NCBI GenBank assembly: GCA_051651625.1
Contig: JBOFSQ010000061.1
Coordinates: 1 to 48,242 of the forward strand
Reading direction: 5' to 3'
Source of the DNA: JBOFSQ01 sp051651625
GTDB lineage: Bacteria; Planctomycetota; Planctomycetia; Pirellulales; Thermoguttaceae
Length of the DNA stretch: 48,242 nt
Shown: in pieces, positions 34,422 to 42,607 of the stretch
Layout: every line of letters begins with the position of its first letter
Numbering within the stretch: the stretch's first letter is position 1
Notes under the pieces: model-generated
Seen by the model: only the letters and a program-made list of their open reading frames with translations
Databases searched by the model: none
Told to the model about the DNA's origin: nothing
Program-made: the position numbers and the translations under genes

Positions 34422-36281
34422 TCACCTGTCGCGTTCCAACTCGTCAAATGGGTACTCTACATCAAAACCGAAGGTGGCGTTCACCTCGATCTTTTCCGTG
34501 CAGCGATGCAATACTGAAAATGGCTCTTGGTCTTTGCGCGGAACGATGCGAAATGTCTTGCTTTTTATGTCGCCAGTGTTGTCGGGGCTACCGAGTAGTG
34601 CGGCGAGAGGCGTGAAGTAATCGCGGCATTGCTGCTGAACGAGCAATGCAATGTCCCGCGACATTGGCATCGCCTTTTTGAGCGTAGAGACGCTTTGGAA
34701 ATAGTCGTCGGCGACATCCTCCCCCGGTCTGTGCTGCATGTACCCCGCCAGCGAACGATAATAGTAGCACTGCGCGAGCATAACTCGCAGTATCGCCGTC
34801 CATTCTTTTTCGCCGGATTCGTCTGCAATCGCAATCTGTTCGTCGAGCTTTTCTATGCGACGTGTCATGACTTCTATCGCCCAATCGTACTCGCCAGATC
34901 GACCACAGATGGCACAGATATGCGAGTTGTACAAAACTGCAATCGCTTCTCGCGGGTAATCTGCAAGCGACCATTCTTCAACAGTTCGGACAGCCTCGCG
35001 CGGACTCCCTTGCCACTCGTAAATCGCACCTCGCATCATTGCGAGAAGCATAAAATTGCGACGTTTGTCGTCTTTTGTCGCAAAACTTTCGTCGAGGTCG
35101 TTGATCGATTCTTCTGCGAGATTCAACCCATCACTCGCGGCCTGAAAATCTTTGGCAAGTAGTGCATCCCGAATTTTTACGACGTGTTCCTTGAACGGAT
35201 CAAATATTTTTTTGTCTTGTGCGTCTTGTGGCGAAGACTCGTCCGACGGGTATTTGACGTCGAACTTGAACAACATTTCCACTCGCAATCCATTGGGGTT
35301 CAATTCAATCGGAACTTGGTTTTCCTGCGGAACAACCACAAACGCTTCGCTGTTTCCGGTGAGCGACTTCGCAAGAGGATCAAAAAAATCTTTGTACATC
35401 CGCCTGAAAGTCCATTCCGCCGCCTGTGGCCACTTCGCTTTTTTGAGCGAGTCGATAGAGAGGATGAAGTCATCGACTGGCGTTTGGCTTTCGCCCAGTA
35501 TGTACCGCGCCAAAGAACGATGGTAGTAACACGCAGAGAGCATTGAGTACAGTACCGACGCACTGCCATTATCGCCTGATTCGTTGACCAACGCGATTTG
35601 TGAGTTCAGTCTCTCGATTTGACGTGTCATTGTTTCCACCGCCAAATCGTATTCGCCAGTTCTAATGCAGATGCTACCGAGAATGAGGTTGAGACCGATG
35701 CAAATTTCGGGGTGTTGTTGGTAATTCTTAACCGACAATTCCTCGATGAGTTTGACAGCTTCACGCGGTTTCCCTTGCCATTCATAAATCGCGCTGCGCA
35801 TTGTGACGGCCATAAAGCGGCTTTTGAGGTTGTCACCTTGTTCGCACCGCCGCTCGTCGTCGCGGTCGAGAGTGTCGAGAGCGGTTTGAAAATCTTTGTT
35901 GAATATCGCATCGGCGACTTTCGCATAACAGGCATGTAGTGCGTTGTACTCAGATTCGTCACACTCTGCTTCTTTTTTATTCGTTGTCGAGAAGGAAACA
36001 CTCACGTTGCTAATATCGTTTCCACCGGCCCAATCCAGACTGTTTTTGCCGTCTGGATTTAATTTCCCGTCGAGCACGAACTCGCTCAAGTCCAAACTCT
36101 TTGGAGTGGTTTTGCGTTTGCTTTTCGAATCGGCGGTTTTCGTTGTGGCGGATTTTTGTTCTGTCGCTACCATCGGCACGACGCTTTTCAGCCGGAGCTT
36201 CGACTCCGCAAACAACGTCGCCGACGAACTCGTCACGCAAACCAAGACGACAAACAATGTGTTGATGAGAAGTTTTTGCAT
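34422..36281 (-). CDS. Exported TPR-like protein with an internal duplication
   Basis: 619 residues: a signal peptide (LLINTLFVVLVCVTSSSATL), a Lys/Thr-rich spacer and two copies of one helical module, about 110-330 and 365-590. Paired landmarks include AIYEWQGKPREAVKLIEELS / AIYEWQGSPREAVRTVEEWS, GEYDLAVETMTRQIERLNSQ / GEYDWAIEVMTRRIEKLDEQ and ACYYHRSLARYI / QCYYYRSLAGYM. The helical repeats look like degenerate tetratricopeptide repeats; this suggests a periplasmic scaffold. No enzymatic motif. A complete MITE-like element (36293-36439) begins 11 bases upstream of the start codon and must contribute to its expression. Confidence 0.75.
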   Translation of the reverse strand: MQKLLINTLFVVLVCVTSSSATLFAESKLRLKSVVPMVATEQKSATTKTADSKSKRKTTPKSLDLSEFVLDGKLNPDGKNSLDWAGGNDISNVSVSFSTTNKKEAECDESEYNALHACYAKVADAIFNKDFQTALDTLDRDDERRCEQGDNLKSRFMAVTMRSAIYEWQGKPREAVKLIEELSVKNYQQHPEICIGLNLILGSICIRTGEYDLAVETMTRQIERLNSQIALVNESGDNGSASVLYSMLSACYYHRSLARYILGESQTPVDDFILSIDSLKKAKWPQAAEWTFRRMYKDFFDPLAKSLTGNSEAFVVVPQENQVPIELNPNGLRVEMLFKFDVKYPSDESSPQDAQDKKIFDPFKEHVVKIRDALLAKDFQAASDGLNLAEESINDLDESFATKDDKRRNFMLLAMMRGAIYEWQGSPREAVRTVEEWSLADYPREAIAVLYNSHICAICGRSGEYDWAIEVMTRRIEKLDEQIAIADESGEKEWTAILRVMLAQCYYYRSLAGYMQHRPGEDVADDYFQSVSTLKKAMPMSRDIALLVQQQCRDYFTPLAALLGSPDNTGDIKSKTFRIVPRKDQEPFSVLHRCTEKIEVNATFGFDVEYPFDELERDR

Positions 36282-36292
36282 GGTGGTATTCT

Positions 36293-36439
36293 AGACTTGT
36301 TCGGAAACATCAAATTGGGGCGGGTTGGTAGTTCTGGTTCGGCATAGCCGAACCCTCCAGTTATCATACGCCGCAGGCGTTTGGAGGGTTCGGCTATGCC
36401 GAACCGCAGCAGTGTGAGTGCAAGTTTCCGAATAGGTCT
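36293..36439. repeat. MITE-like element, complete copy
   Basis: Ends 'agacttgttcggaaac' and 'gtttccgaataggtct' (15 of 16 complementary); internal palindromes 'ggttcggcatagccgaacc' and 'ggttcggctatgccgaacc' flank 'tacgccgcaggcg'. It fills the whole gap between the TPR-like gene and the AnmK-like gene stop (36443). Confidence 0.85.
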
Positions 36440-36442
36440 TCT

Positions 36443-37690
36443 CTACACCGCACTTCGCAGCGGTCGCACGGCTGGTGTGATTTGGGCCATTGTTTGTAGG
36501 AGTCGTTGCCACTGGGCGGGGGAACCGGGGGTGAGGCGTCCGAGCGAGACCGACGTTGCTGCACCGGAGACGTGCGGCAAGTTGCTCGGCATCTGATCGA
36601 CAGCCATCAATGTCAAGATGGCTGTACACACGGCGTCGAGCGTACCTTCGGTGAGTCCGAGTTGTGTCAGCGGGACAAGTTGGCGACCGGCGAATGCGGT
36701 CGTGAGTTGGTGCAAAAGCATTCCGTGTTGACGGCAACCACCCGTGATGATGATCTCTGCGGTGTCAGAAAAATCGCGGCACGCTTCGAGAATCGCGCCG
36801 GTGATCGCGTGCGTGGCGGTGCAAAGCGTGTCGCGGAGCGACCAACCTTCCGGATGATGCTCCTTGAGAATGTCGCGGTACGGTGTTGCAACCGCGCCGA
36901 CGAGGCCATAGAGAATTGTCTTTTCGCGGAGCGGTTTCCAAAGTTCAAGCAGTTCGGGGACGAGGCAACCTTGCACCGTTTCGCGTCCGCCGGTGTCGAT
37001 GGTCAGTTCGCCGTGGGTGAGTTCGGATGTCAGCAAGTCGAGGAGCGATCCGCACGCAATAACATCGCGGTAAACAATCTGTTCGTGTGCGCGAAACGTG
37101 GTTGACTTCGGCAAAAACGCAACCTTCGCAGTGCGACCGAGGTCGAGAATGATGCGGTCTTGAGTTTCGTTTCGCAGCATCACCCAGAGCGGCATTGCGA
37201 GCGTGGACTTGCCGTCTCCGCCGCGAACCATATCGGCGAGTGGGAAAGCGTCAACAACATTGTGACCGGAGACGCTTGCGAGTTGCGGTGCGTCGCAAAG
37301 GCTGTGATACCCCATTCCGAACGACTGATAATACCGCATCCCCGCGTCGTGAACGCCAACGGCGAGAACGTCGGCTGGTGCGAGTGCGGCGTCGCCGATA
37401 ATTTCGCTGATCGCCTCGTGTTTGAGCGACGCGAGTTCGTGTGCCAAAAAGTTTGCGAGCAGCATGTCGATCCCTTCGACAGCGTTTCGCTGATGACCGC
37501 AGTGCGAAGCGAGTGCGTGCTGGTAGTGACAAAGTTCGTTGCTCCACCGCTCGATTTCTTGCGGAAGGTCAAACGCAATAGATTGACACACCTCAAGCGG
37601 CGCACCGCCTCCCTCGCCGTGAACAGCAATAACCGCCGACTCAAGCCGATGCCCAGACGTATTTACCGAAAGTCCAACAAAATGTCGCAC
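36443..37690 (-). CDS. AnmK-like (anhydro-N-acetylmuramic acid kinase family) protein with eroded motifs
   Basis: A 415-residue ASKHA-fold protein. The C-terminal half aligns with AnmK (IIITGGCRQHGMLLHQL, LTEGTLDAVCTAILTLMA, PSNLPHVSGAATSVSLGRLT). AnmK phosphorylates and opens anhydro-MurNAc during peptidoglycan recycling. Here the phosphate-binding MSGTSxDG loop reads LSVNTSGHRLE, the HGQT motif reads VHDAGM and the catalytic DFR-x-AD region reads DAFPLADM, so key residues are changed; a paralogue with another substrate or no activity is likely. I chose the GTG at 37690 with AGAGG upstream; the frame extends to 37741 in CACGGACC repeat sequence. Confidence 0.75.
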   Translation of the reverse strand: MRHFVGLSVNTSGHRLESAVIAVHGEGGGAPLEVCQSIAFDLPQEIERWSNELCHYQHALASHCGHQRNAVEGIDMLLANFLAHELASLKHEAISEIIGDAALAPADVLAVGVHDAGMRYYQSFGMGYHSLCDAPQLASVSGHNVVDAFPLADMVRGGDGKSTLAMPLWVMLRNETQDRIILDLGRTAKVAFLPKSTTFRAHEQIVYRDVIACGSLLDLLTSELTHGELTIDTGGRETVQGCLVPELLELWKPLREKTILYGLVGAVATPYRDILKEHHPEGWSLRDTLCTATHAITGAILEACRDFSDTAEIIITGGCRQHGMLLHQLTTAFAGRQLVPLTQLGLTEGTLDAVCTAILTLMAVDQMPSNLPHVSGAATSVSLGRLTPGSPAQWQRLLQTMAQITPAVRPLRSAV

Positions 37691-37874
37691 GAATATACCT
37701 CTCGCTCGAATGTGTGATTTGTGGAGAACACGGACCGACACGGACTTTCAAAGACGCACGCGGACAATCTTTTCGTGTCGGTCCGTGTTCGTCTGTGTTG
37801 ATTGGTTCTATCTCGCCTTCAAGTTTACAAAATGGGCAAAGTATTGTCCAGAGAGAAAAAATGTGGGGAGCGTC

Positions 37875-37904
37875 TTGTCACAAACGAATCATAGGCGATA
37901 ATAC
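37875..37904 (+). promoter_or_regulatory. Putative promoter of tRNA-Pro
   Basis: TTGTCA at 37875, 18-base spacer, TAATAC at 37899. The tRNA begins about 115 bases after the predicted start; the interspersed repeat 37931-38023 lies in between and would be removed as 5' leader. Confidence 0.5.
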
Positions 37905-37930
37905 CGCACTCTTTTGGCGCAGGTATACTC

Positions 37931-38023
37931 AAGCTGGTTTGAATTTCGCGTACCAAAACGGTAGCAGCCCATCGAGCTGCGGCACGATGGTGGGCGAAGC
38001 CTGCAAATCGACCCGTAACGGGT
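37931..38023. repeat. Interspersed repeat in the tRNA-Pro leader
   Basis: Reverse-complement partner of the coding insertion 4622-4718 (about 80% identity over its whole length). It ends in the 'gacccgtaacgggtc' palindrome two bases before the tRNA 5' end. Confidence 0.85.
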
Positions 38024-38025
38024 CA

Positions 38026-38101
38026 TCGGGGCGTGGCGCAGCCTGGTTTAGCGCGTCTGACTGGGGGTCAGAAGGTCGCAGGTTCAAATCCTGTCGCCCC
38101 G
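38026..38101 (+). tRNA. tRNA-Pro (anticodon GGG)
   Basis: A 76-base cloverleaf: acceptor stem CGGGGCG / CGCCCCG, D-arm with GCGCAGCCTGGTTTAGCGC, anticodon stem TCTGA / TCAGA with loop CTGGGGG (anticodon GGG), T-arm with GGTTCAAATCC, discriminator A. The CCA end is not encoded. It reads CCC and CCU codons. Confidence 0.95.
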
Positions 38102-38125
38102 ATTTGTGATAGATTGCTGTGGGGG

Positions 38126-38728
38126 TCATCCCAGCGATTGTCGTCCGTTCATTGCGTCGGCGAGCATTTCTTTGTTGGCGAACTGTAGGTCGCTCCCCGA
38201 AACGATCCCCCGCGCAAGTCGCGTGATCTTGACCGGGAATCCTGCCAGACGTTCGATGATTGTGAATGCGGTGTTGTCGCCGTCGAGTGTCGGGTTCGTT
38301 GCCATAATGACTTCGGTAAACTTCCCGCTGGCGACCCGTGTGACAAGAGCGTCGATGGTTAGATGTTCGGGGCCGATGCGATCTAGCGGCGACAGGCGTC
38401 CGAGTAGGACGTGATAGAGTCCGTGGTAGACGCCGCTTTCTTCGAGCATGAGCAGGTCGCGTGGCTGTTCGACGACGCAAAGCGTGTGCGGATTCCGCGA
38501 CGTGTCGCGGCAGATTTCACACAGTTCTTCTTCGGCCAAGTGGAAACAGTCGCGGCAGTTGCGGACGTTTTCTTTGAGGTGACGAATCGCGTCGGCCAGC
38601 CGCATCGCCTCGTCTTTTTCGACCTTGAGCAGGTGATACGCCATCCGCTCCGCCGACTTCTTCCCGACCCCCGGAAGCTGCGACAACTCCCCAATGAGCC
38701 GCGACACCGATTCTGTAAGTTCTGCCAT
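38126..38728 (-). CDS. recR: Recombination protein RecR
   Basis: A 200-residue recombination mediator that works with RecF and RecO to load RecA at gaps. Order: helix-hairpin-helix (LPGVGKKSAERMAYHLL), four-cysteine zinc finger (CRDCFHLAEEELCEIC, near 55-72), Toprim domain (LCVVEQPRDLLMLEES, EVIMATNPTLDGDNTA) and Walker-like C-terminal GFPVKITRLARGIVSGSDL. I chose the ATG at 38728 with GGAGAGA; in-frame ATG 38740 and TTG 38752 are alternatives. A strong promoter is at 38773-38801. In many bacteria recR follows dnaX and ybaB; neither is nearby. Confidence 0.96.
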   Translation of the reverse strand: MAELTESVSRLIGELSQLPGVGKKSAERMAYHLLKVEKDEAMRLADAIRHLKENVRNCRDCFHLAEEELCEICRDTSRNPHTLCVVEQPRDLLMLEESGVYHGLYHVLLGRLSPLDRIGPEHLTIDALVTRVASGKFTEVIMATNPTLDGDNTAFTIIERLAGFPVKITRLARGIVSGSDLQFANKEMLADAMNGRQSLG

Positions 38729-38772
38729 AAATCTCTCCATAAACCGTTTCAAACGTACACATACCTCCTGTG

Positions 38773-38801
38773 AGTATACGAAGTTTCACCGATTCAGGCA
38801 A
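38773..38801 (-). promoter_or_regulatory. recR promoter
   Basis: Minus strand TTGCCT (38801-38796), 17-base spacer, TATACT (38778-38773); start codon 45 bases downstream, with AGGAGG-like sequence in the leader. Confidence 0.6.
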
Positions 38802-38875
38802 GAGGAGATAGACGTGCCAAAGTTTTACGGGTGTAGTAAAGTTTTGGTTGCACGAGAACATCGGTTGTCCGAATT

Positions 38876-39110
38876 TTCGCCCCAACGGGGCGTGAGAACT
38901 TAGCCGTGGGTGAGCGGTACTCCGCGAACCCACGGTACGCATCCACAATAAAATTCGTAGCCCCAACGGGGCGTAAGAGTTGTGTACGCGATTCAATTCT
39001 TGCGCCCCGTTGGGGCTTTCTGAACTTTTGGGTTTCCGTACCGTGGGTTCGCTTCGCTCACCCACGGCTAAGCTCTTGCCGCCCCGTTGGGGCAAATGCG
39101 TTATTCACGA
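38876..39110. repeat. Long palindromic repeat (GCCCCAACGGGGC family), copy 2
   Basis: From about 38920 it repeats the sequence of 1-197 nearly base for base. To its left it continues with 'gccccaacggggcgtgagaa' and 'gccgtgggtgagcgg', which pair with 'ccgctcacccacggc'-type sequence at the right end; copy 1 is cut at this side by the window. No gene. Confidence 0.88.
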
Positions 39111-39144
39111 GTTCAAGTGGATTTTAGTACACCCTGTCGGGGGA

Positions 39145-39172
39145 TTGTCTCGCCGCCTAAATGGCGTATACT
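39145..39172 (+). promoter_or_regulatory. Promoter of the membrane-fusion protein gene
   Basis: TTGTCT at 39145, 16-base spacer, TATACT at 39167; start codon 46 bases downstream with AAGGAG as ribosome site. Confidence 0.6.
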
Positions 39173-39217
39173 TCGCCTACCGTGTTTCCGAACATGTACA
39201 TTCAAGGAGCAATTTTC

Positions 39218-40642
39218 ATGCGTCGTTCGTCTTCGTCGTTTGTGGTTGAAGTTTTGCGGTTTTGTGCGCCGCTTCTGATTTTGTTTGCGGGGAGTGTGGC
39301 ACTTGCCGCGCTCTGGGCGTTGCGGACACCGCCGCAAACTTCCCCCGCGCAAGAGCGGGAAGTGCCGCTCGTTCACACGGCGATTGTCGAACCGAATCCA
39401 CGCGGGATCGACATCGTTGTCGATGGCACCGTCGTGCCGTACCGCGAGATTCAGATCGCCGCCGAGGTCAGCGGACGAATCGTCGAAAAGAAAACGCGAA
39501 GCGGTTACTTCGTCACTCGCGGCACACCGCTGATTCAAATCGACCCAATTAACTACAGCCTCGAAGCCCGCCGCGCCGCCGAAGAAGTCAAACAGGCTGA
39601 GTCGCAGCTTGAAGGGAACGCCGTCGAAGAAGAGAACATCAAGCGACTGATCGAACTGGCACGCGCCGAACTCGAACTCCAAAAACGTGACCTCGACCGA
39701 ATAACGCTGCTACACAGCCGCGCATCACTCACCGATGCCGACCTCGATCAGGCGTCGCGTGTACACCTCGTTGCTGAAGTCAGTATGGCACAGCTCGAAA
39801 ACCAACTTCGCGTCACACAACAGCGGCGAAGCTCGCTTGAGACGGCGGTGCTCAAATCGCAAGTCCTCCTCGAACGTGCAACAGAAGACCTCAAACGTGC
39901 AACAATCGTCGCGCCGTGTGAAGGGATTATTGTGCGTGACGAGACCGAAGAAGATTCTTATGTCCAAGCGGGGCGACAACTTCTCACGCTCGAAGACACT
40001 TCCAAAACGGAAGTGCGTTGTCAACTTCGCGCCGAGGACATCTATTGGTTGTGGTTACAGCAGCAAAAACCGGGAGACGTGGACGCGGCGAAGTCGTCGC
40101 CGTCGATGACAATTCGAGACGATTATCAACTTCCCGAAGCGTCGGCCTCGGTGGAGCACAGCATCGCGGGGAAGACGTATCGTTGGAAAGGCGTTTTGAA
40201 ACGTTACGAAGGTTCAGGACTCGACAGTCTTACGCGGACAGCACCGGTTCGCGTGGAGGTTTCCAATCCGCGTGAGGTGTTTGTTGAAATGCCGGATGGA
40301 ACAGTTGGTGTAGCGATGGCTGGCACTTCGGAAGGGCCGCCCGCGCTCACCCGCGGATTTTTTGTGAAGGTGACGATTCACGCCACGCCCGACACAACTC
40401 TTTTGCAACTCCCAGAAGTGTCGATTCAGCCGGGGAATCGCGTCTTGCGAGTGTTGCCAGACGATTCATCTGCCGGTTCGTACCGAATCGGGATCGAGAC
40501 GGTTCAGGTCGTTCGGCGTGCCGATGGCGTTGCGCTGGTACGTTCACCGAACGGAACGCTCCACGCTGGCGACCGCGTTGTGACATCACCGATGAGCTTC
40601 ATCGAAGAAGGGATGCCCGTACAAGATGTCGATGCGAAGTGA
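39218..40642 (+). CDS. Periplasmic adaptor (membrane-fusion) subunit of an RND-type efflux system
   Basis: 474 residues: N-terminal signal-anchor (FCAPLLILFAGSVALAALWA), barrel-sandwich/lipoyl half motif (VVPYREIQIAAEVSGRIVEK, ATIVAPCEGIIVRDE), a long coiled-coil hairpin (about 120-225) and beta-barrel domains to the end. These proteins link an inner-membrane pump to an outer-membrane channel. The usual RND pump and TolC genes are not adjacent: the next gene converges from the other strand. An internal 50-residue insertion near 285-315 (DVDAAKSSPSMTIRDDYQLP) is unusual. Start ATG at 39218 set by AAGGAG and the signal sequence. Confidence 0.88.
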   Translation: MRRSSSSFVVEVLRFCAPLLILFAGSVALAALWALRTPPQTSPAQEREVPLVHTAIVEPNPRGIDIVVDGTVVPYREIQIAAEVSGRIVEKKTRSGYFVTRGTPLIQIDPINYSLEARRAAEEVKQAESQLEGNAVEEENIKRLIELARAELELQKRDLDRITLLHSRASLTDADLDQASRVHLVAEVSMAQLENQLRVTQQRRSSLETAVLKSQVLLERATEDLKRATIVAPCEGIIVRDETEEDSYVQAGRQLLTLEDTSKTEVRCQLRAEDIYWLWLQQQKPGDVDAAKSSPSMTIRDDYQLPEASASVEHSIAGKTYRWKGVLKRYEGSGLDSLTRTAPVRVEVSNPREVFVEMPDGTVGVAMAGTSEGPPALTRGFFVKVTIHATPDTTLLQLPEVSIQPGNRVLRVLPDDSSAGSYRIGIETVQVVRRADGVALVRSPNGTLHAGDRVVTSPMSFIEEGMPVQDVDAK

Positions 40643-40835
40643 TGTGCGTCGTGGCAAGAGCAAAGGTAGGGTAGGTGCGGGATTTACATATCCCGCACAC
40701 GCGACGTATGTCGCGCACGAACTACGGTTGATTAAAACTTCGGTAACCATTCACGGTTTGATTCGCGTGTCCGTCATTCCCGCGGGCGGGAATCCATCTG
40801 GCGGCTATTCGTGGACGCTACGTTTGCTCCGCTTC

Positions 40836-40905
40836 GGGCACTCGCTTACGCTTCGTGTTCTTATTAACGCAACACATTAAGAACACGAAGCGTAAGCGAG
40901 TGCCC
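40836..40905. terminator. Long hairpin between convergent genes
   Basis: A perfect 28-bp inverted repeat: left arm 'gggcactcgcttacgcttcg' onward (40836-40863), 14-base loop, right arm 40878-40905. It is formed by two facing copies of the 'gaagcgtaagcgagtg' element. The gap 40643-40996 otherwise contains nothing recognised. Confidence 0.6.
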
Positions 40906-40996
40906 TGAATCATAACACGTCAACGACAACGCGACCAAATCCCGTGAACGCTCACACCCGTCGCCTACCTCCGCAAACCGTGAACAGGTACCAATT

Positions 40997-42460
40997 CTAC
41001 TCGCCGCTGCGTATCGCGCTTTCAAATGTTGCGGGGAAGTCGGTTTGTGTCCAGTCGCCTGCGATGGTGATGTTTGGCCACGGCGTCTGCTGCGGCGGAC
41101 GCGAACTGAATAGACGCGGTTTCGGCGAAAACACCGCATCGAAGACCGTCGTCACACGCGAATACAACAGCTTCGCGCCACGGGCAAAAACTTCTGGGAA
41201 CGTCGCCGAAAGCTGCGCAACAACGTCAGCAACAAGCCCGTCGTGTCCCGTCGATGCAAGCTGCGATTCCGAAAGAAGTTGGTGCGACGCGCTCACGACA
41301 ACCGTGTGCAAAACGCCGCACTCCGCTGGAACGTCGCGGCGCGGCGGCACAAACAACATCTGCCCAATTCCGCCCAAGAGCGCGCAAACGTCGCAACGCT
41401 CCGGCAAAAGCCGCCGGTCAAAACACAGATGAAGCGTCGTAATCGCGGCGGGTTCAAACCGCTCCAGTCCCAGAGACGCAACCGCTTCGTCGTCGAACGA
41501 CGACTCTTGCAGCAGACGCCAAAGCGGTGTCGTCGGGATCGCAAGAGTTACGGCGTCGGCAACAAACGTTTCGCCGCTGTGCGTCTCAAGTTCAATCGAC
41601 GACTGCGACGGCACAACTCGCTCAACTCGTTCGCCGAATCGCACGTCTACACCGATTGAAGTCAGCGCGGCGAGCGTGCGCGTGTGAAAAATCTCGTGGA
41701 GCGAACGATTCGGAATGTACATCGCCATCGCGTCGCGTCCGCCAAGTATGCCGTTTTGAATTACGCGGCGCACTGCGAGCAGACTCACGTTTTCAAGCGT
41801 TTCGGAGAGCGCACTGTAGAGGAGCGGTTTCCAAAGTGTGTCGAGCGATGCGGCAGAGAGTCGCTCACGACTCGCCCATTCGGCGAACGAGATGTCGTCT
41901 CGCAGCGTCATCGCACCGAGTTTGCGAACAGCGAGCGCAGTGCGAACACGATCACCGAACGAAAGAAACGGTGTGCGAAAAAATGCTGGCGCGAACTGTA
42001 GCGACTTCGGCAAGAACGCTGTCGCCGCAAACTTCCAGCGACGTTGTGACGCTGGTGGAAAGAGAGCACCGTTGCGGCGTTCAAAGAAGCCGTCGATACC
42101 GAGTAGTGCAAAGAGGTTGAGTAGCGACTTCGGCCATCTTGGCATCTCAACAAACTTCCAGCGACGCTGTGACGCTGCTGCAAACAGTACGCCGTCGCGG
42201 CGTTCAAAGCAGTCGTCGATACCGAGTCGCGCGAAGAGTTCGCGGGTTGCGGTACAACATCCGAGAACGATGTGTTGGCCGTTGTCGAGCCAGACATTGT
42301 GGTCGGAAACAACACTGTGGCCGGAATCGTGGAACGATGTCGCGCGGCCACCGAGGACGCTGCGCCATTCAAGCAAGGTGACGCGCTCACCGCGTCGCGC
42401 CGACGCTTCCGCCGCCGCGATCCCCGCCAGCCCGCCTCCTACGATGACGCGCGTTTTCAT
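40997..42460 (-). CDS. hpnE: HpnE-like squalene-associated FAD-dependent desaturase
   Basis: A 487-residue flavoprotein of the amine-oxidase/phytoene-desaturase fold. The dinucleotide-binding motif is at the N-terminus (VIVGGGLAGIAAAEASARRG), followed by LGGRATSFHDSG and DNGQHIVLGCCTATRELFARLG, typical of HpnE; HpnE oxidises hydroxysqualene to squalene together with HpnC and HpnD. The C-terminal FAD end (ITIAGDWTQTDFPATFESAI) is intact. Residues 74-114 and 115-155 are a tandem duplication of 41 residues (both contain FERR.G.LF..ASQRRWKF) not expected in the family. HpnC and HpnD are not in the window. The downstream argB shares the strand. Confidence 0.85.
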   Translation of the reverse strand: MKTRVIVGGGLAGIAAAEASARRGERVTLLEWRSVLGGRATSFHDSGHSVVSDHNVWLDNGQHIVLGCCTATRELFARLGIDDCFERRDGVLFAAASQRRWKFVEMPRWPKSLLNLFALLGIDGFFERRNGALFPPASQRRWKFAATAFLPKSLQFAPAFFRTPFLSFGDRVRTALAVRKLGAMTLRDDISFAEWASRERLSAASLDTLWKPLLYSALSETLENVSLLAVRRVIQNGILGGRDAMAMYIPNRSLHEIFHTRTLAALTSIGVDVRFGERVERVVPSQSSIELETHSGETFVADAVTLAIPTTPLWRLLQESSFDDEAVASLGLERFEPAAITTLHLCFDRRLLPERCDVCALLGGIGQMLFVPPRRDVPAECGVLHTVVVSASHQLLSESQLASTGHDGLVADVVAQLSATFPEVFARGAKLLYSRVTTVFDAVFSPKPRLFSSRPPQQTPWPNITIAGDWTQTDFPATFESAIRSGE

Positions 42461-42479
42461 GCGTGACCTGATTCAAAGA

Positions 42480-42600
42480 GTTCAGGTTCGGCATAGCCGA
42501 ACCCACCAGTTGTTCAGGTTCGGCATAGCCGAACCCTCCAGTTGTCATACGCCGCAGGCGTCTGGAGGGTTCGGCTATGCCGAACCGCTGTGTTGACCTG
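42480..42600. repeat. MITE-like palindromic element without its outer ends
   Basis: Three palindromic units: 'ggttcggcatagccgaacc' at 42485 and 42518, and the inverted 'ggttcggctatgccgaacc' at 42570, with 'tacgccgcaggcg' between. The 'tgttcggaaac' ends are missing. It fills the gap between hpnE start and argB stop. Confidence 0.8.
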
Positions 42601-42607
42601 ACCCCAC

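Larger units (their letters stand above)
37691..38025. repeat. Intergenic tract: CACGGAC repeat and tRNA leader
   Basis: 37722-37800 has inverted arms 'gaacacggaccgacacgga' and 'tgtcggtccgtgttcgtctg'. Between 37800 and 37874 nothing is recognised. From 37875 follow the tRNA promoter and the 93-base repeat. Confidence 0.6.
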
